From the NCBI RefSeq assembly GCF_900105315.1, contig NZ_LT629766.1:3286001-3350000 (forward strand): DNA of 64,000 bases. The letters run 5' to 3'. Of the stretch, positions 9,530 to 23,892 are shown piece after piece (within the stretch, counting starts at the first letter, position 1; the number at the start of each line of letters is the position of its first letter). The position numbers were made by a program, and so were the translations under genes. The notes below the pieces were generated by a model. That model saw only the letters and a list, made by a program, of their open reading frames with translations, had not been told where the DNA came from and searched no databases. The stretch is from Brevibacterium siliguriense. Lineage in GTDB: Bacteria; Actinomycetota; Actinomycetes; Actinomycetales; Brevibacteriaceae.

Positions 9530-9835
9530 TCAGTCGGATCCTGAATCGGGTTGGCACGCAGCCCACAGGCCGTATTCGTGCATCGCTTGGGTGTCTCGTT
9601 CCATGGCTTCGCGGCCTCCGGTGGCGACCACGGAGCGGCCGTTCTCATGGACTTCGAGCATGAGTGAGTGGGCCTTCTCCTCGGAGTATCCGAAGTAGGT
9701 CTGGAACACGAAGCTGACGTAGCTCATGAGGTTGACCGGGTCGTTGAAGACCACGGTCCTCCAGGGTTTGGCCAGGTCTTCGGCCGGTCGAACCTCGACG
9801 TCCGGCTCGAGCACTGGGGTCGTTGGATTGCTCAC
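9530..9835 (-). CDS. clpS: ATP-dependent Clp protease adaptor ClpS
   Basis: Delivers N-degron substrates to the ClpC/ClpP protease in the cytoplasm. The 101-residue protein has a flexible N-terminus and the conserved core: WRTVVFNDPVNLMSYVSFVF (residues 25-44), the metal/peptide-pocket region EEKAHSLMLEVHENGRSVV, then the REAMERDTQAMHEYGL helix. The start is a GTG at 9835, six bases downstream of a TAAGCT -10 box with no Shine-Dalgarno sequence between, so the mRNA is probably leaderless. It is the first gene of the five-gene clpS-DUF2017-MBL-rph-rdgB operon. Confidence 0.95.
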   Translation of the reverse strand: MSNPTTPVLEPDVEVRPAEDLAKPWRTVVFNDPVNLMSYVSFVFQTYFGYSEEKAHSLMLEVHENGRSVVATGGREAMERDTQAMHEYGLWAACQPDSGSD

Positions 9836-9847
9836 GTTTCCAGCTTA
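9835..9847 (-). promoter_or_regulatory. Leaderless promoter of the clpS operon
   Basis: TAAGCT (9847-9842) lies six bases upstream of the clpS GTG on the minus strand. No ribosome binding site fits in the gap, so transcription should start at or within a base of the start codon. Confidence 0.6.
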
Positions 9848-9874
9848 CGGCAGAACACTGACGCTGTCGTGACG

Positions 9875-9888
9875 TAAGATCGCGCCTA
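9875..9888 (+). promoter_or_regulatory. Leaderless promoter of pncB
   Basis: TAAGAT (9875-9880), a seven-base gap, then the pncB ATG at 9888. There is no purine-rich ribosome binding site. This -10 is only 27 bp from the opposing clpS -10, so the two promoters share one small regulatory space. Confidence 0.65.
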
Positions 9889-11207
9889 TGAGTGATCTCA
9901 CACGGACCGACTCGACGGCGTTCTTCACAGATCAGTACGAAGTGACGATGGTGCAGGCGGCCCTGGAATCCGGCGCCGCCCACCGCAAGAGCCTCTTCGA
10001 AGTCTTCGGCCGCAGTCTTCCCGCAGGTCGCCGCTACGGTGTCGTCGCCGGTACCGGTCGGATCCTCGAGATGATCCGCGACTTCCGCTTCGACGACGCC
10101 GAACTCTCGTTCCTCAGCAGGGAGAACATCGTCGACTCCCGCACCATCGACTGGTTGGCGAACTATCGGTTCTCCGGCAATATCCGCGGCTATGCCGAAG
10201 GGGAGATCTACTTCCCCGGCTCACCGCTGCTCACGATCGAGTCGACCTTCGCCGAGGGCGTCATCCTCGAGACCCTCATCCTCTCGGCCATGAACTATGA
10301 CTGTGCTGTCGCCTCGGCGGCGTCTCGGATGGCTCAGGCGGCAGGCGACCGACCCTGCGCGGAGATGGGCGGGCGACGCACGAACGAGCATGCGGCCGTG
10401 GCTGCGGCCAGAGCCGCGGTCATCGGCGGCTTCGCATCGACGTCGAACCTCGCGGCCGGCCTGCAGTACGGTCTGCGCACGATCGGCACCTCGGCCCACT
10501 CGTTCACCCTCCTCCACGATTCCGAACGCGAGGCCTTCGCCGCCCAGCTGAAATCGCTGGGCACCGATACGACACTGCTCCTAGACACCTACGACGTCGA
10601 GGAGGCACTGACCACCGCGATCGAACTGGCCGGCCCCAAGCTCGGCGGCGTGCGCATCGACTCCGGTGACCTCATCGAACAGGCCAGCGAGGTGCGCGAG
10701 AGCTTGGACCGCCTCGGCGCCCGCGACACGACGATCACCGTCACGAGCGACCTCGACGAGTATGCGATCGCCGCGCTGGCGGCCTCCCCCGTCGATTCCT
10801 ACGGTGTCGGCACACGCGTGGTCACCGGTTCGGGAGCCCCGGCCGCCGGGCTGGTGTACAAGCTCGTGGCTCGCGCAGACGAAGCCGGTGAGTGGACCTC
10901 GGTGGCCAAACACTCCTCGGGCAAGCCGTCACGCGGCGGGCACAAAGAGGCACTGCGCCTCATCGACGGTCCGATCGCAGTGGAGGAGGCCGTCGGCATT
11001 CCTTCGCTGCCCGGGGACCTCGGTGAAGGACGCAGGCTCAGCGTCGATCTCGTTCTCGACGGTGAGGTCGATGAGTCCTTCATCGGTGCGGCAGGAGTGA
11101 AGAGGGCCTGCGCCCGACACGACGAGTCCCTGGCGGAGCTGCCGCGTTCGGCCAGGCGCCTGCAGGACGGCGAGCCCGCCATCCCCACCGTGTTCTACTC
11201 CGCCTGA
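9888..11207 (+). CDS. pncB: Nicotinate phosphoribosyltransferase
   Basis: Joins nicotinate to PRPP, forming nicotinate mononucleotide in NAD salvage; ATP hydrolysis drives the reaction through a phosphohistidine. 439 residues, the normal bacterial length. Recognisable elements are FFTDQYEVTMVQAALESG at the N-terminus, the GGRRTNEHAAVAAARAAVIG region, the catalytic-His segment GTSAHSFTLLHDSE near residue 205, and GGVRIDSGDL. It is divergent from clpS, as in mycobacteria, where pncB1 also lies beside clpS. Transcription probably begins at the ATG itself. Confidence 0.95.
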   Translation: MSDLTRTDSTAFFTDQYEVTMVQAALESGAAHRKSLFEVFGRSLPAGRRYGVVAGTGRILEMIRDFRFDDAELSFLSRENIVDSRTIDWLANYRFSGNIRGYAEGEIYFPGSPLLTIESTFAEGVILETLILSAMNYDCAVASAASRMAQAAGDRPCAEMGGRRTNEHAAVAAARAAVIGGFASTSNLAAGLQYGLRTIGTSAHSFTLLHDSEREAFAAQLKSLGTDTTLLLDTYDVEEALTTAIELAGPKLGGVRIDSGDLIEQASEVRESLDRLGARDTTITVTSDLDEYAIAALAASPVDSYGVGTRVVTGSGAPAAGLVYKLVARADEAGEWTSVAKHSSGKPSRGGHKEALRLIDGPIAVEEAVGIPSLPGDLGEGRRLSVDLVLDGEVDESFIGAAGVKRACARHDESLAELPRSARRLQDGEPAIPTVFYSA

Positions 11208-11243
11208 TCGGCACCCGGCGGCCAGGTCCGTCACAGCACGAAC

Positions 11244-11284
11244 GAAGCCGCCGAGGCTGACGCACTGTCTGCCTCGGCGGCTTC
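11244..11284. terminator. Bidirectional hairpin between pncB and the helicase gene
   Basis: A perfect 14-bp stem (11244-11257 with 11271-11284) and a 13-base loop, lying between two converging genes. It can end transcription from both sides. Confidence 0.8.
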
Positions 11285-11330
11285 TCTGATCTCGCAACCG
11301 GTGGGCCTCTCCCCTGCCGACGCCCTGCAG

Positions 11331-13124
11331 TCACTTCTTGCCGATGAACCAGCCTTGCAGCTTCTTGATCCGGGCCTGGATCTGCTCACGCGTGGCTTGA
11401 GCGACGGCCGGGCCACCGCATGCCTTGCGCAGTTCGACGTGGACGTTCTGGTGCGGTGTGCCGGTGCGTCTCGACCAGGCCCCGACGAGGCTCTGCAGCT
11501 GGTTGCGCTCTTCCTTCATCGCGCGGTGTTCCAGTTCGCTCGTCTCGACCTCCGGAGCCGGAGGGGCCGCCGCGGTTTTGCGCTTGGCCTGCCGGGCCTG
11601 CTGGGTGCTCAGCAGCTCACGCACCTGATCGGGTTCGAGCAGACCGGGAATCCCGATGAAGTCGAGTTCGTCCTCGGAGCCGATGGCTCCGCCTGTGCCG
11701 AATTCGCCGCCGTCGTAGAGGACGCGGTCGAACAGCGCTTCGGCACCGAGGGCCTCGAACGACCCCAACTGGTCGGAGGAGGCGCTTTCGCTGCGATTCG
11801 CCTGCTCCATTGCTTCGTCGTCGAAGACGACGACATCATTCTCGTCGTCGTTCTTCGGACGGTCGAGAGCGTGGTCGCGTTCGGCTTCCATCGAGTTCGC
11901 CAGGGCCATCAGCACGGGCACCGAGGGCAGGAACACCGAGGCGGTCTCGCCGCGTTTGCGGGCACGCACGAAGCGTCCGATCGCCTGTGCGAAGAACAGC
12001 GGCGTCGACGAGGAGGTCGCGTAGACGCCGACGCACAGTCGGGGCACGTCGACGCCTTCGGAGACCATTCGGACTGCGACCATCCACCGGTCGGTGGAGT
12101 TCTGGAACTTCTCGATCCGTTCCGAGGCTCCCGCTTCGTCGGAGAGCACTACGGTCGGCTTCTCTCCGGTGATCTCGTGCAGGCGCTTGGCGTAGGCACG
12201 GGCCGCCTCCTGGTCGGTGGCGATGACGAGGCCCCCGGCGTCGTGGACGGTGCGTCGAACTTCGGTCAGTCGCATATCGGCGGCCTTGAGCACCGCCGGG
12301 ATCCAGTCACCCTTCGGGTCGAGTGCGGTGCGCCAGGCCTGCGAGTTGATGTCCTTCGTCGTCTCTTCGCCGAGGACGTGCGACATCTCGTCGCCGGCCT
12401 TGGTCCGCCAGGTCATGGCGCCCGCGTAGGCGAGGAAGAGGACGGGGCGGACGACGGAGTCCTTGAGCGCACGGCCGTAGCCGTAGGAATAGTCCGCCAC
12501 CGAGGTGCGGATGCCGTTCTCGTCGGGAGCATAGGTGACGAACGGGATCGGTGACGTGTCCGAGCGGAACGGGGTTCCGGTCAGAGACAGTCGGCGGACC
12601 GCGGGCCCGAAGGCTTCGCGCACGGCATCGCCCCACGACAGGGCATCGCCTCCGTGGTGGACCTCGTCGAGGATGACCAGAGTGCGACCGGCGGCCGTCC
12701 GGTTGTGGTGGAGAACGGGTTTGGCAGCAACCTGCGCATAGGTCAGCGCCACTCCGTGGTAACCGGGTGCGTGCTTGCCCTGGGAGTTCTTGAAGTGCGG
12801 GTCGAGTTTGATGCCCACACGTGCCGCCGAGTCGGCCCACTGCACCTTGAGATGTTCGGTGGGAGCGACGACGGTGACTCGGTTGACGACCCGTTGGGCC
12901 AGGAGTTCGGCTGCCAGGCGCAGAGCGAAGGTGGTCTTACCGGCCCCGGGGGTCGCGACTGCGAGGAAGTCCTTCGGCTGCTTCTGGAAGTAGAGTTCCA
13001 GAGCCTCTGCCTGCCAGGCACGCAGCTTTCCGGCCGTTCCCCAAGCTGCGCGCTCGGGGAATGCCGGTGGGAGCTGTTCTGCTGCGGAGGTCCCTGGTGC
13101 TGTTGGGAGACGATCCGCTGACAT
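11331..13124 (-). CDS. Superfamily 2 DEAD/DEAH-box helicase, partner of DUF3039
   Basis: An ATP-driven nucleic-acid helicase of 597 residues. Visible motifs are Walker A ATPGAGKTT (58-66), motif II DEVH in LVILDEVHHGGDALSW, motif III LTGTPF, then motifs V and VI in VRMVSEGVDVP and FAQAIGRFVRARK. About 130 C-terminal residues are charged and not assigned to a domain. The ATG immediately follows the stop of the DUF3039 gene (TAGATG), so the two are translationally coupled. This pair recurs in Actinobacteria, but its substrate and pathway are not established. The motif pattern is closer to the RAD25/UvrB-like branch than to RNA helicases such as DeaD. Confidence 0.88.
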   Translation of the reverse strand: MSADRLPTAPGTSAAEQLPPAFPERAAWGTAGKLRAWQAEALELYFQKQPKDFLAVATPGAGKTTFALRLAAELLAQRVVNRVTVVAPTEHLKVQWADSAARVGIKLDPHFKNSQGKHAPGYHGVALTYAQVAAKPVLHHNRTAAGRTLVILDEVHHGGDALSWGDAVREAFGPAVRRLSLTGTPFRSDTSPIPFVTYAPDENGIRTSVADYSYGYGRALKDSVVRPVLFLAYAGAMTWRTKAGDEMSHVLGEETTKDINSQAWRTALDPKGDWIPAVLKAADMRLTEVRRTVHDAGGLVIATDQEAARAYAKRLHEITGEKPTVVLSDEAGASERIEKFQNSTDRWMVAVRMVSEGVDVPRLCVGVYATSSSTPLFFAQAIGRFVRARKRGETASVFLPSVPVLMALANSMEAERDHALDRPKNDDENDVVVFDDEAMEQANRSESASSDQLGSFEALGAEALFDRVLYDGGEFGTGGAIGSEDELDFIGIPGLLEPDQVRELLSTQQARQAKRKTAAAPPAPEVETSELEHRAMKEERNQLQSLVGAWSRRTGTPHQNVHVELRKACGGPAVAQATREQIQARIKKLQGWFIGKK

Positions 13125-13379
13125 CTACTCCTGCGGTCCTTCGGACATCGTCTCGTAGATCTCTTTGCACTTGGGGCAGATCGGGAACCGCTCGGGATCG
13201 CGCGTGGGCACCCACACCTTTCCGCACAAGGCGATCAGCGGAGTCCCGGTCACCATGGACTCCATGATCTTGTCCTTGGGCGCGTAGTGGCTGAAGCGCT
13301 CGTGGTCGCCGGGCTCGACTAGCTGCTCGGACTGCTCGCGCTCGATCGTTGCTGAACCGCCTGAAGCTGGAATGGTCAT
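13125..13379 (-). CDS. DUF3039 family zinc-ribbon-like protein
   Basis: An 84-residue protein with the conserved segment EPGDHERFSHYAPKDKIMES, then ALCGKVWVP and FPICPKCKEIYE. The Cys residues (CGK and CPKC) look like a zinc ribbon. Function is unknown. The start chosen is the ATG at 13379, because it lies six bases after a TACAAT -10 box and matches family length; a reading from 13412 would run back through that promoter. It is first in a two-gene operon with the helicase, which suggests a helicase partner or regulator (inference). Confidence 0.85.
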   Translation of the reverse strand: MTIPASGGSATIEREQSEQLVEPGDHERFSHYAPKDKIMESMVTGTPLIALCGKVWVPTRDPERFPICPKCKEIYETMSEGPQE

Positions 13380-13391
13380 GGCTCCATTGTA
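13379..13391 (-). promoter_or_regulatory. Leaderless promoter of DUF3039-helicase operon
   Basis: TACAAT (13391-13386) is six bases upstream of the ATG at 13379. GGAGCC directly before the ATG is too close to act as a normal ribosome binding site, so the leaderless reading is preferred. Confidence 0.6.
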
Positions 13392-13397
13392 GTTCCC

Positions 13398-13411
13398 TAG
13401 AATGAGAGTCA
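13398..13411 (+). promoter_or_regulatory. Leaderless promoter of the flavin reductase gene
   Basis: TAGAAT (13398-13403), seven bases, then the ATG at 13411. It faces away from the DUF3039 -10, with only six bases between the two boxes, so each promoter's -35 region lies across or beyond the other's start site. Confidence 0.6.
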
Positions 13412-13926
13412 TGGACCAGGCCTACGACGATTCCCTCACAGAACGCTACCGCGAGCTCAGCGATGACATCGCCGCGGCGGTCGCCGTGGTCTCCGCGACT
13501 CGGGGCGGTGCCCTGCATGCGATCACCGTCGATTCGTTCCTCGATGTGTCCTACGATCCTCCGACGATGGCGGTGAGCGTCTACTCCGGTTCACGGATGA
13601 TGGAGACCTTGGAGACGAGTTCGCACTTCGCGATCTCACTGCTCAACTCCGATCAGCGCGATATCTCAGAACGCCTCGGCGCGTCGGGTCAGCCGCTTTA
13701 CGGATCACTCAAAGGCATCGACACTTTTCCCGCCCCGCAGGCCGGCCAGCCGGTGCTCACCGAGGCGATCGCCTGGTTCGAACTCGAACTCACCGAGATC
13801 CTCGAGGTAGCGACTCACAGCATCGTCGTCGGCGAGGTGGTGTCCATGGGTGCGGGCGCCGAGGCGGGAACGAGCCGTCCCCTGCTGCGCTGGCGCAAAG
13901 CCTACGGGACAATCGGAAAGCGCTGA
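13411..13926 (+). CDS. Flavin reductase-like FMN-binding domain protein
   Basis: Probably an NAD(P)H:flavin reductase that supplies reduced flavin to a monooxygenase, or a stand-alone flavoprotein. 171 residues. Features of the split-barrel flavin reductase fold are visible: AVVSATRGGALHAITVDSFL (flavin phosphate loop, about 27-46), SYDPPTMAVSVYSGSRMMETL, and SSHFAISLLNSDQRDIS. No dedicated oxygenase gene lies nearby. The ATG at 13411 is preferred to the one at 13402, because the upstream ATG overlaps the -10 box and the downstream one is at the leaderless distance. Confidence 0.85.
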   Translation: MDQAYDDSLTERYRELSDDIAAAVAVVSATRGGALHAITVDSFLDVSYDPPTMAVSVYSGSRMMETLETSSHFAISLLNSDQRDISERLGASGQPLYGSLKGIDTFPAPQAGQPVLTEAIAWFELELTEILEVATHSIVVGEVVSMGAGAEAGTSRPLLRWRKAYGTIGKR

Positions 13927-14021
13927 CCAGTCCAACAGGCTCGGGCCAGCCCCACAAGTCAGAGATCAGCTAGCCGACAGAACAGCAGCCACATGGTTCG
14001 TCTGAGCCCGACAGATACGAA

Positions 14022-14084
14022 ACAGGCCCTGCTCCAGACCATTGTGCTTCGCATAGAAGCTCAACCGTCCCGAGCAGGGCCTGT
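14022..14084. terminator. Hairpin between flavin reductase and gdhA
   Basis: A 13-bp perfect stem (14022-14034 with 14072-14084) and a 37-base loop lie between the convergent flavin reductase and gdhA genes. The loop is long for a terminator, but position and GC-rich stem fit. The rest of 13927-14161 shows nothing else. Confidence 0.55.
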
Positions 14085-14161
14085 CCTGTACTTCGCGTCG
14101 ACGCGTTCTGGCTATCGACGCTGAGCCGGATCGGCTTCCCGACCGTCAGCGGATCAGCAGA

Positions 14162-16292
<2,131 letters not shown>

Positions 16293-16300
<8 letters not shown>

Positions 16301-16349
16301 CGGGGGCCCAGCAACCCCGCGCCAGGTAGCTGGGCCCCCGCCAAGTAGC
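16293..16349. repeat. Long intergenic palindrome, copy 1 (diverged)
   Basis: An imperfect inverted repeat of about 24 bp per arm around a short CG-rich loop. The arms contain GGGGGCCCAGC and GCTGGGCCCCC, and share the CTACCTGACGG...GGCCCAGCAACC core with the copies near 28073/29670 and 36085. It overlaps the stop codon of the GNAT gene and could work as its terminator. Confidence 0.8.
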
Positions 16350-16394
16350 ACCAACCACCACACAACCCACCCAACACACTCATTCGTGAATACA

Positions 16395-16431
16395 GTGATG
16401 GCCCCGCCCAAAAACTGGACGAGGCCATCAC
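16395..16431 (-). terminator. Candidate terminator of the rRNA operon
   Basis: A 9-bp perfect stem, GTGATGGCC with GGCCATCAC (16395-16403 with 16423-16431), about 15 bp past the 5S 3' end on the minus strand. The loop includes a run of T on the minus strand. Confidence 0.5.
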
Positions 16432-16444
16432 CCCAAAAAGAATA

Positions 16445-16564
16445 TTGCGGCAGTCACTTACTCTCCCACAACCACCAAGTTGCAGTACCATCAGCGCGAA
16501 TGGGCTTAGCTACCGGGATCGGAACGGTTAACCGGGCGTTTCCCCACCACTATCACCACCGCAA
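16445..16564 (-). rRNA. rrf: 5S ribosomal RNA
   Basis: The minus strand holds the conserved 5S sequence: GGGGAAACGCCCGG near the 5' end, GATGGTACTGC and GGGAGAGTAAG near the 3' end. The ends TTGCGG and CCGCAA pair to form helix I, which sets the boundaries to within a few bases. Confidence 0.93.
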
Positions 16565-16757
16565 AACCAACAAACCACCACCACAACCCCACACAAGGTC
16601 ATCAGCGGTAATGGTCCAAGAACCGCACAGCGAACGCGAACACCAAAAAACCTATGCAACATGCACACCCACAACGGGGCATGAACTCTTCCAGCCACAA
16701 CTAGAAAAGACTACTCACAAAACAAACTCGCACACACACCAACCCCAACAAAAAGAA

Positions 16758-21820
<5,063 letters not shown>

Positions 21821-22033
21821 AAATTATGTTACGAATGAATCCCAGCAAGACAGCCAACACACGACCACGGGGTGATCGCAGTTGACCAAAAAATACTCCC
21901 AACCAAACACGAAGACCACCCCACCACATGCGGACGGTTCAGCGAAGAACCACCCACACCAGGGTGAACCATGTTCGATCAGGTGATTGTCTCACCAGAA
22001 AAATACATGTTCTGGCATCACAACTTGTTCAAA

Positions 22034-22057
22034 CAAACACGCTATTGGATTCTCAAA
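22034..22057 (-). promoter_or_regulatory. rRNA leader antitermination motif
   Basis: The minus strand reads TTTGAGAATCCAATAGCGTG then TTTG, the counterpart of the TTTGAGAACTCAATAGTGTG element in mycobacterial rrn leaders. It lies about 210 bp upstream of mature 16S. Confidence 0.7.
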
Positions 22058-22168
22058 CCACAAACACACACCCATCACCACACCACACAAAAAAACAGCA
22101 TGTTCACTGGGGGTATCAGTTTCTGTTTGCACTTTTCGTCTTGCGACTCGCTGTGCCAGCGAATGTCT

Positions 22169-22197
22169 ACTCTACATCGTTGTTCTGATCCGTGCAA
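22169..22197 (-). promoter_or_regulatory. rRNA operon promoter
   Basis: Minus strand: TTGCAC (22197-22192), a 17-base spacer, TAGAGT (22174-22169). Transcription would begin near 22162, giving a leader of about 340 nt before 16S. Additional promoters may exist but no other pair fits as well. Confidence 0.65.
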
Positions 22198-22522
22198 CTC
22201 GAAGTTCATCTTCGGTTTGCCCGTATCGTTCCCGATCAGAGCGACTGTTGCCGTTCCTCGCGTCCTAGCAACCTGGACAACAATACACACATCTGCGGCC
22301 ACCTGCAAAACCGCTTCGACTGCTCCCCCTGCCTCAGGCCTTGGAACCCCGAAATCTCGGGAGAGAGCATCAATCGAACTTCCCGAGATCGGTCCGCTCC
22401 GCCTCATTTGAGCTCGATCCGAGCAGCTCGCGAAAGACTTCCTGACGGACTCATTCCGAGGCGATGATCGCGGTCGCCCCACTGGCTTGCAGCGCCGCCG
22501 CTCCAGTGTCAGGCAGAGACAT
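22198..22522. other. Intergenic region upstream of the rrn promoter
   Basis: No convincing gene. It contains a 9-bp stem, ATCTCGGGA with TCCCGAGAT (22354-22362 with 22381-22389), which may end transcription of the SRAP gene about 130 bp past its stop. A minus-strand open frame here continues through the rrn promoter and has no coding character. Confidence 0.5.
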
Positions 22523-23215
22523 CTACGCCACTGGTTCGGCAAGTTCCGGAGAATCGTTGCGGACATTGCCGACGGCTTTGCCGACCTTATGTCTCGTGAC
22601 GCTTGCAGGGTCGACCTGGTCGAGAGTCGCCGCCAGCAGATCCGGCACATCGTTCGTCAGCACCCCCGGGTCGATCCAGTCACTGATCTGGTCGCGTCCA
22701 AGGAAGACCGGCATCCGGTGGTGGACATCACTGAGGTGTCCCGCAGATTCCATAGTCAGGATCGTCGTGGAGACCAGCCAGGTCTCATCCGGCTGCCTCC
22801 AGAACTCGAAGAGTCCGGCCATGAAGAGCGGGTCCGCGCCGGCGGCGGTCATCATCCACGGCTGTTTGCCGTCCTCCGCGTTCTCCCATTCGTAGTAGCC
22901 CGGGACCGGCAGGGCGCTACGGCGCCGCTTGATGGCCTGTCGGAACATCGGCTTCTCAAGCACAGTCTCGGAACGAGCGTTGAATGCCTTGAATCCGATC
23001 TTCGGATCTTTCGCCCAGGCCGGAACCAGCCCCCAAGAGGCGGTTTCGAGACGGCGGTGCAGCTGACCATCCTCGTCGAGCCTCTCGACGAGGATCGGCA
23101 CAAATGATCCCGGAGGCACATTGAAGCGCGGCGTGAAGTCATAGGAGACGACGTCCAACCGGAGCTCATCGGCGAGATCAGCCGGATCGAGGGACATATT
23201 GAGTCGACCGCACAT
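22523..23215 (-). CDS. SOS response-associated peptidase (SRAP / YedK / HMCES family)
   Basis: Forms a covalent thiazolidine crosslink with abasic sites in single-stranded DNA, protecting them from cleavage. 230 residues. Catalytic Cys2 follows the initiator Met (MCGRLNMS), so the start at 23215 is fixed by function. The other active-site elements are present: FNARSE (Asn), PVPGYYEWEN (Glu) and VHHRMPVFL (His). It is divergent from marR with only 34 bp between starts. There is no clear LexA box in that gap, so SOS control is not supported here. Confidence 0.93.
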   Translation of the reverse strand: MCGRLNMSLDPADLADELRLDVVSYDFTPRFNVPPGSFVPILVERLDEDGQLHRRLETASWGLVPAWAKDPKIGFKAFNARSETVLEKPMFRQAIKRRRSALPVPGYYEWENAEDGKQPWMMTAAGADPLFMAGLFEFWRQPDETWLVSTTILTMESAGHLSDVHHRMPVFLGRDQISDWIDPGVLTNDVPDLLAATLDQVDPASVTRHKVGKAVGNVRNDSPELAEPVA

Positions 23216-23236
23216 GCGCCTATCTTCCCACTTCAC

Positions 23237-23250
23237 TACACTGTCGACAA
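23237..23250 (+). promoter_or_regulatory. Leaderless promoter of marR-family gene
   Basis: TACACT (23237-23242), seven bases, ATG at 23250, with no ribosome binding site in the gap. This decides the start codon. Confidence 0.6.
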
Positions 23251-23765
23251 TGGCGGCAGAAGAGAATACAGGCACGGGCTTCGACCCGATCGAAGAGTCC
23301 CGGCGGCAATGGCTGGCCCACGGGTGGAATGACGCGGCCGACGGAATGACGACAGTGATCTCGGTGATGCGGATCCACCAGCTGTTCCTCGCCAGGGTCG
23401 ACGCCGCCCTCAAGCCCTTCGAACTGACGTTCTCGCGCTACGAGGTCCTCACTCTGCTGTCGTTCACCAGGGCCGGAACCCTGCCGATGTCGAAGATCTC
23501 CGCCCGACTGCAGGTGCATGCGACATCGACGACGAACTCCGTCGACCGTCTCGAAAAGGCCGGACTCGTCGCCAGGCGCAGCCACCCCGATGATCGCAGG
23601 ACCACGCTCGTCGACCTCACCGATGCCGGTCGGGACCTCGCAGCTCAGGCCACGACGGCACTCAACGCGGAGGTCTTCTCCTCCCCCGATTTCGCCGGGA
23701 TCGATCTCGACTCCCTGCTCCCCCACCTCGAAACGCTGCGTTCGGGCCTCGAAGCCGGCAGCTGA
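23250..23765 (+). CDS. MarR family transcriptional regulator
   Basis: A 171-residue dimeric winged-helix regulator. The DNA-binding part covers about residues 60-120: SRYEVLTLLSFTRAGTLPMS, KISARLQVHATSTTNSVDRL (recognition helix), then EKAGLVARRSHPDDRRTTLV, where the DDRR wing is typical. An ATG at 23199 would lie in the SRAP gene and is rejected. The gene stands 127 bp upstream of the valine-catabolism operon, and a candidate operator overlaps that operon's -10 box. Control of the operon is a reasonable inference; the ligand could be an acyl-CoA. Confidence 0.9.
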   Translation: MAAEENTGTGFDPIEESRRQWLAHGWNDAADGMTTVISVMRIHQLFLARVDAALKPFELTFSRYEVLTLLSFTRAGTLPMSKISARLQVHATSTTNSVDRLEKAGLVARRSHPDDRRTTLVDLTDAGRDLAAQATTALNAEVFSSPDFAGIDLDSLLPHLETLRSGLEAGS

Positions 23766-23825
23766 GCACACCGCCGGACGAGTCGCCTCGTGACGAACGG
23801 GCCGCCTCGGTGCACAATTAGTTGG

Positions 23826-23846
23826 ATGTCCAAGTAATATGGACGT
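23826..23846 (+). promoter_or_regulatory. Operator-like inverted repeat over the -10 of the valine operon
   Basis: ATGTCCA and TGGACGT flank seven bases; five pairs nearest the centre are perfect. TAATAT (23835-23840) sits inside and would be the -10, with weak TGCACA at 23811-23816. A regulator bound here would block RNA polymerase. A MarR site is the obvious guess. Confidence 0.5.
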
Positions 23847-23892
23847 ATCGTGGTGTCCGTCACCGAATAAGCGTCCGATTCTTGGAGGAATC

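Noticed and set aside
22075..22650. Minus-strand frame of 191 codons upstream of 16S.
   Set aside because: It runs through the rrn promoter and into the SRAP gene in another frame, with no family features.
23216..23249. LexA/SOS box between the SRAP and marR genes.
   Set aside because: No GAAC-N4-GTTC-like element is visible in the 34-bp gap.
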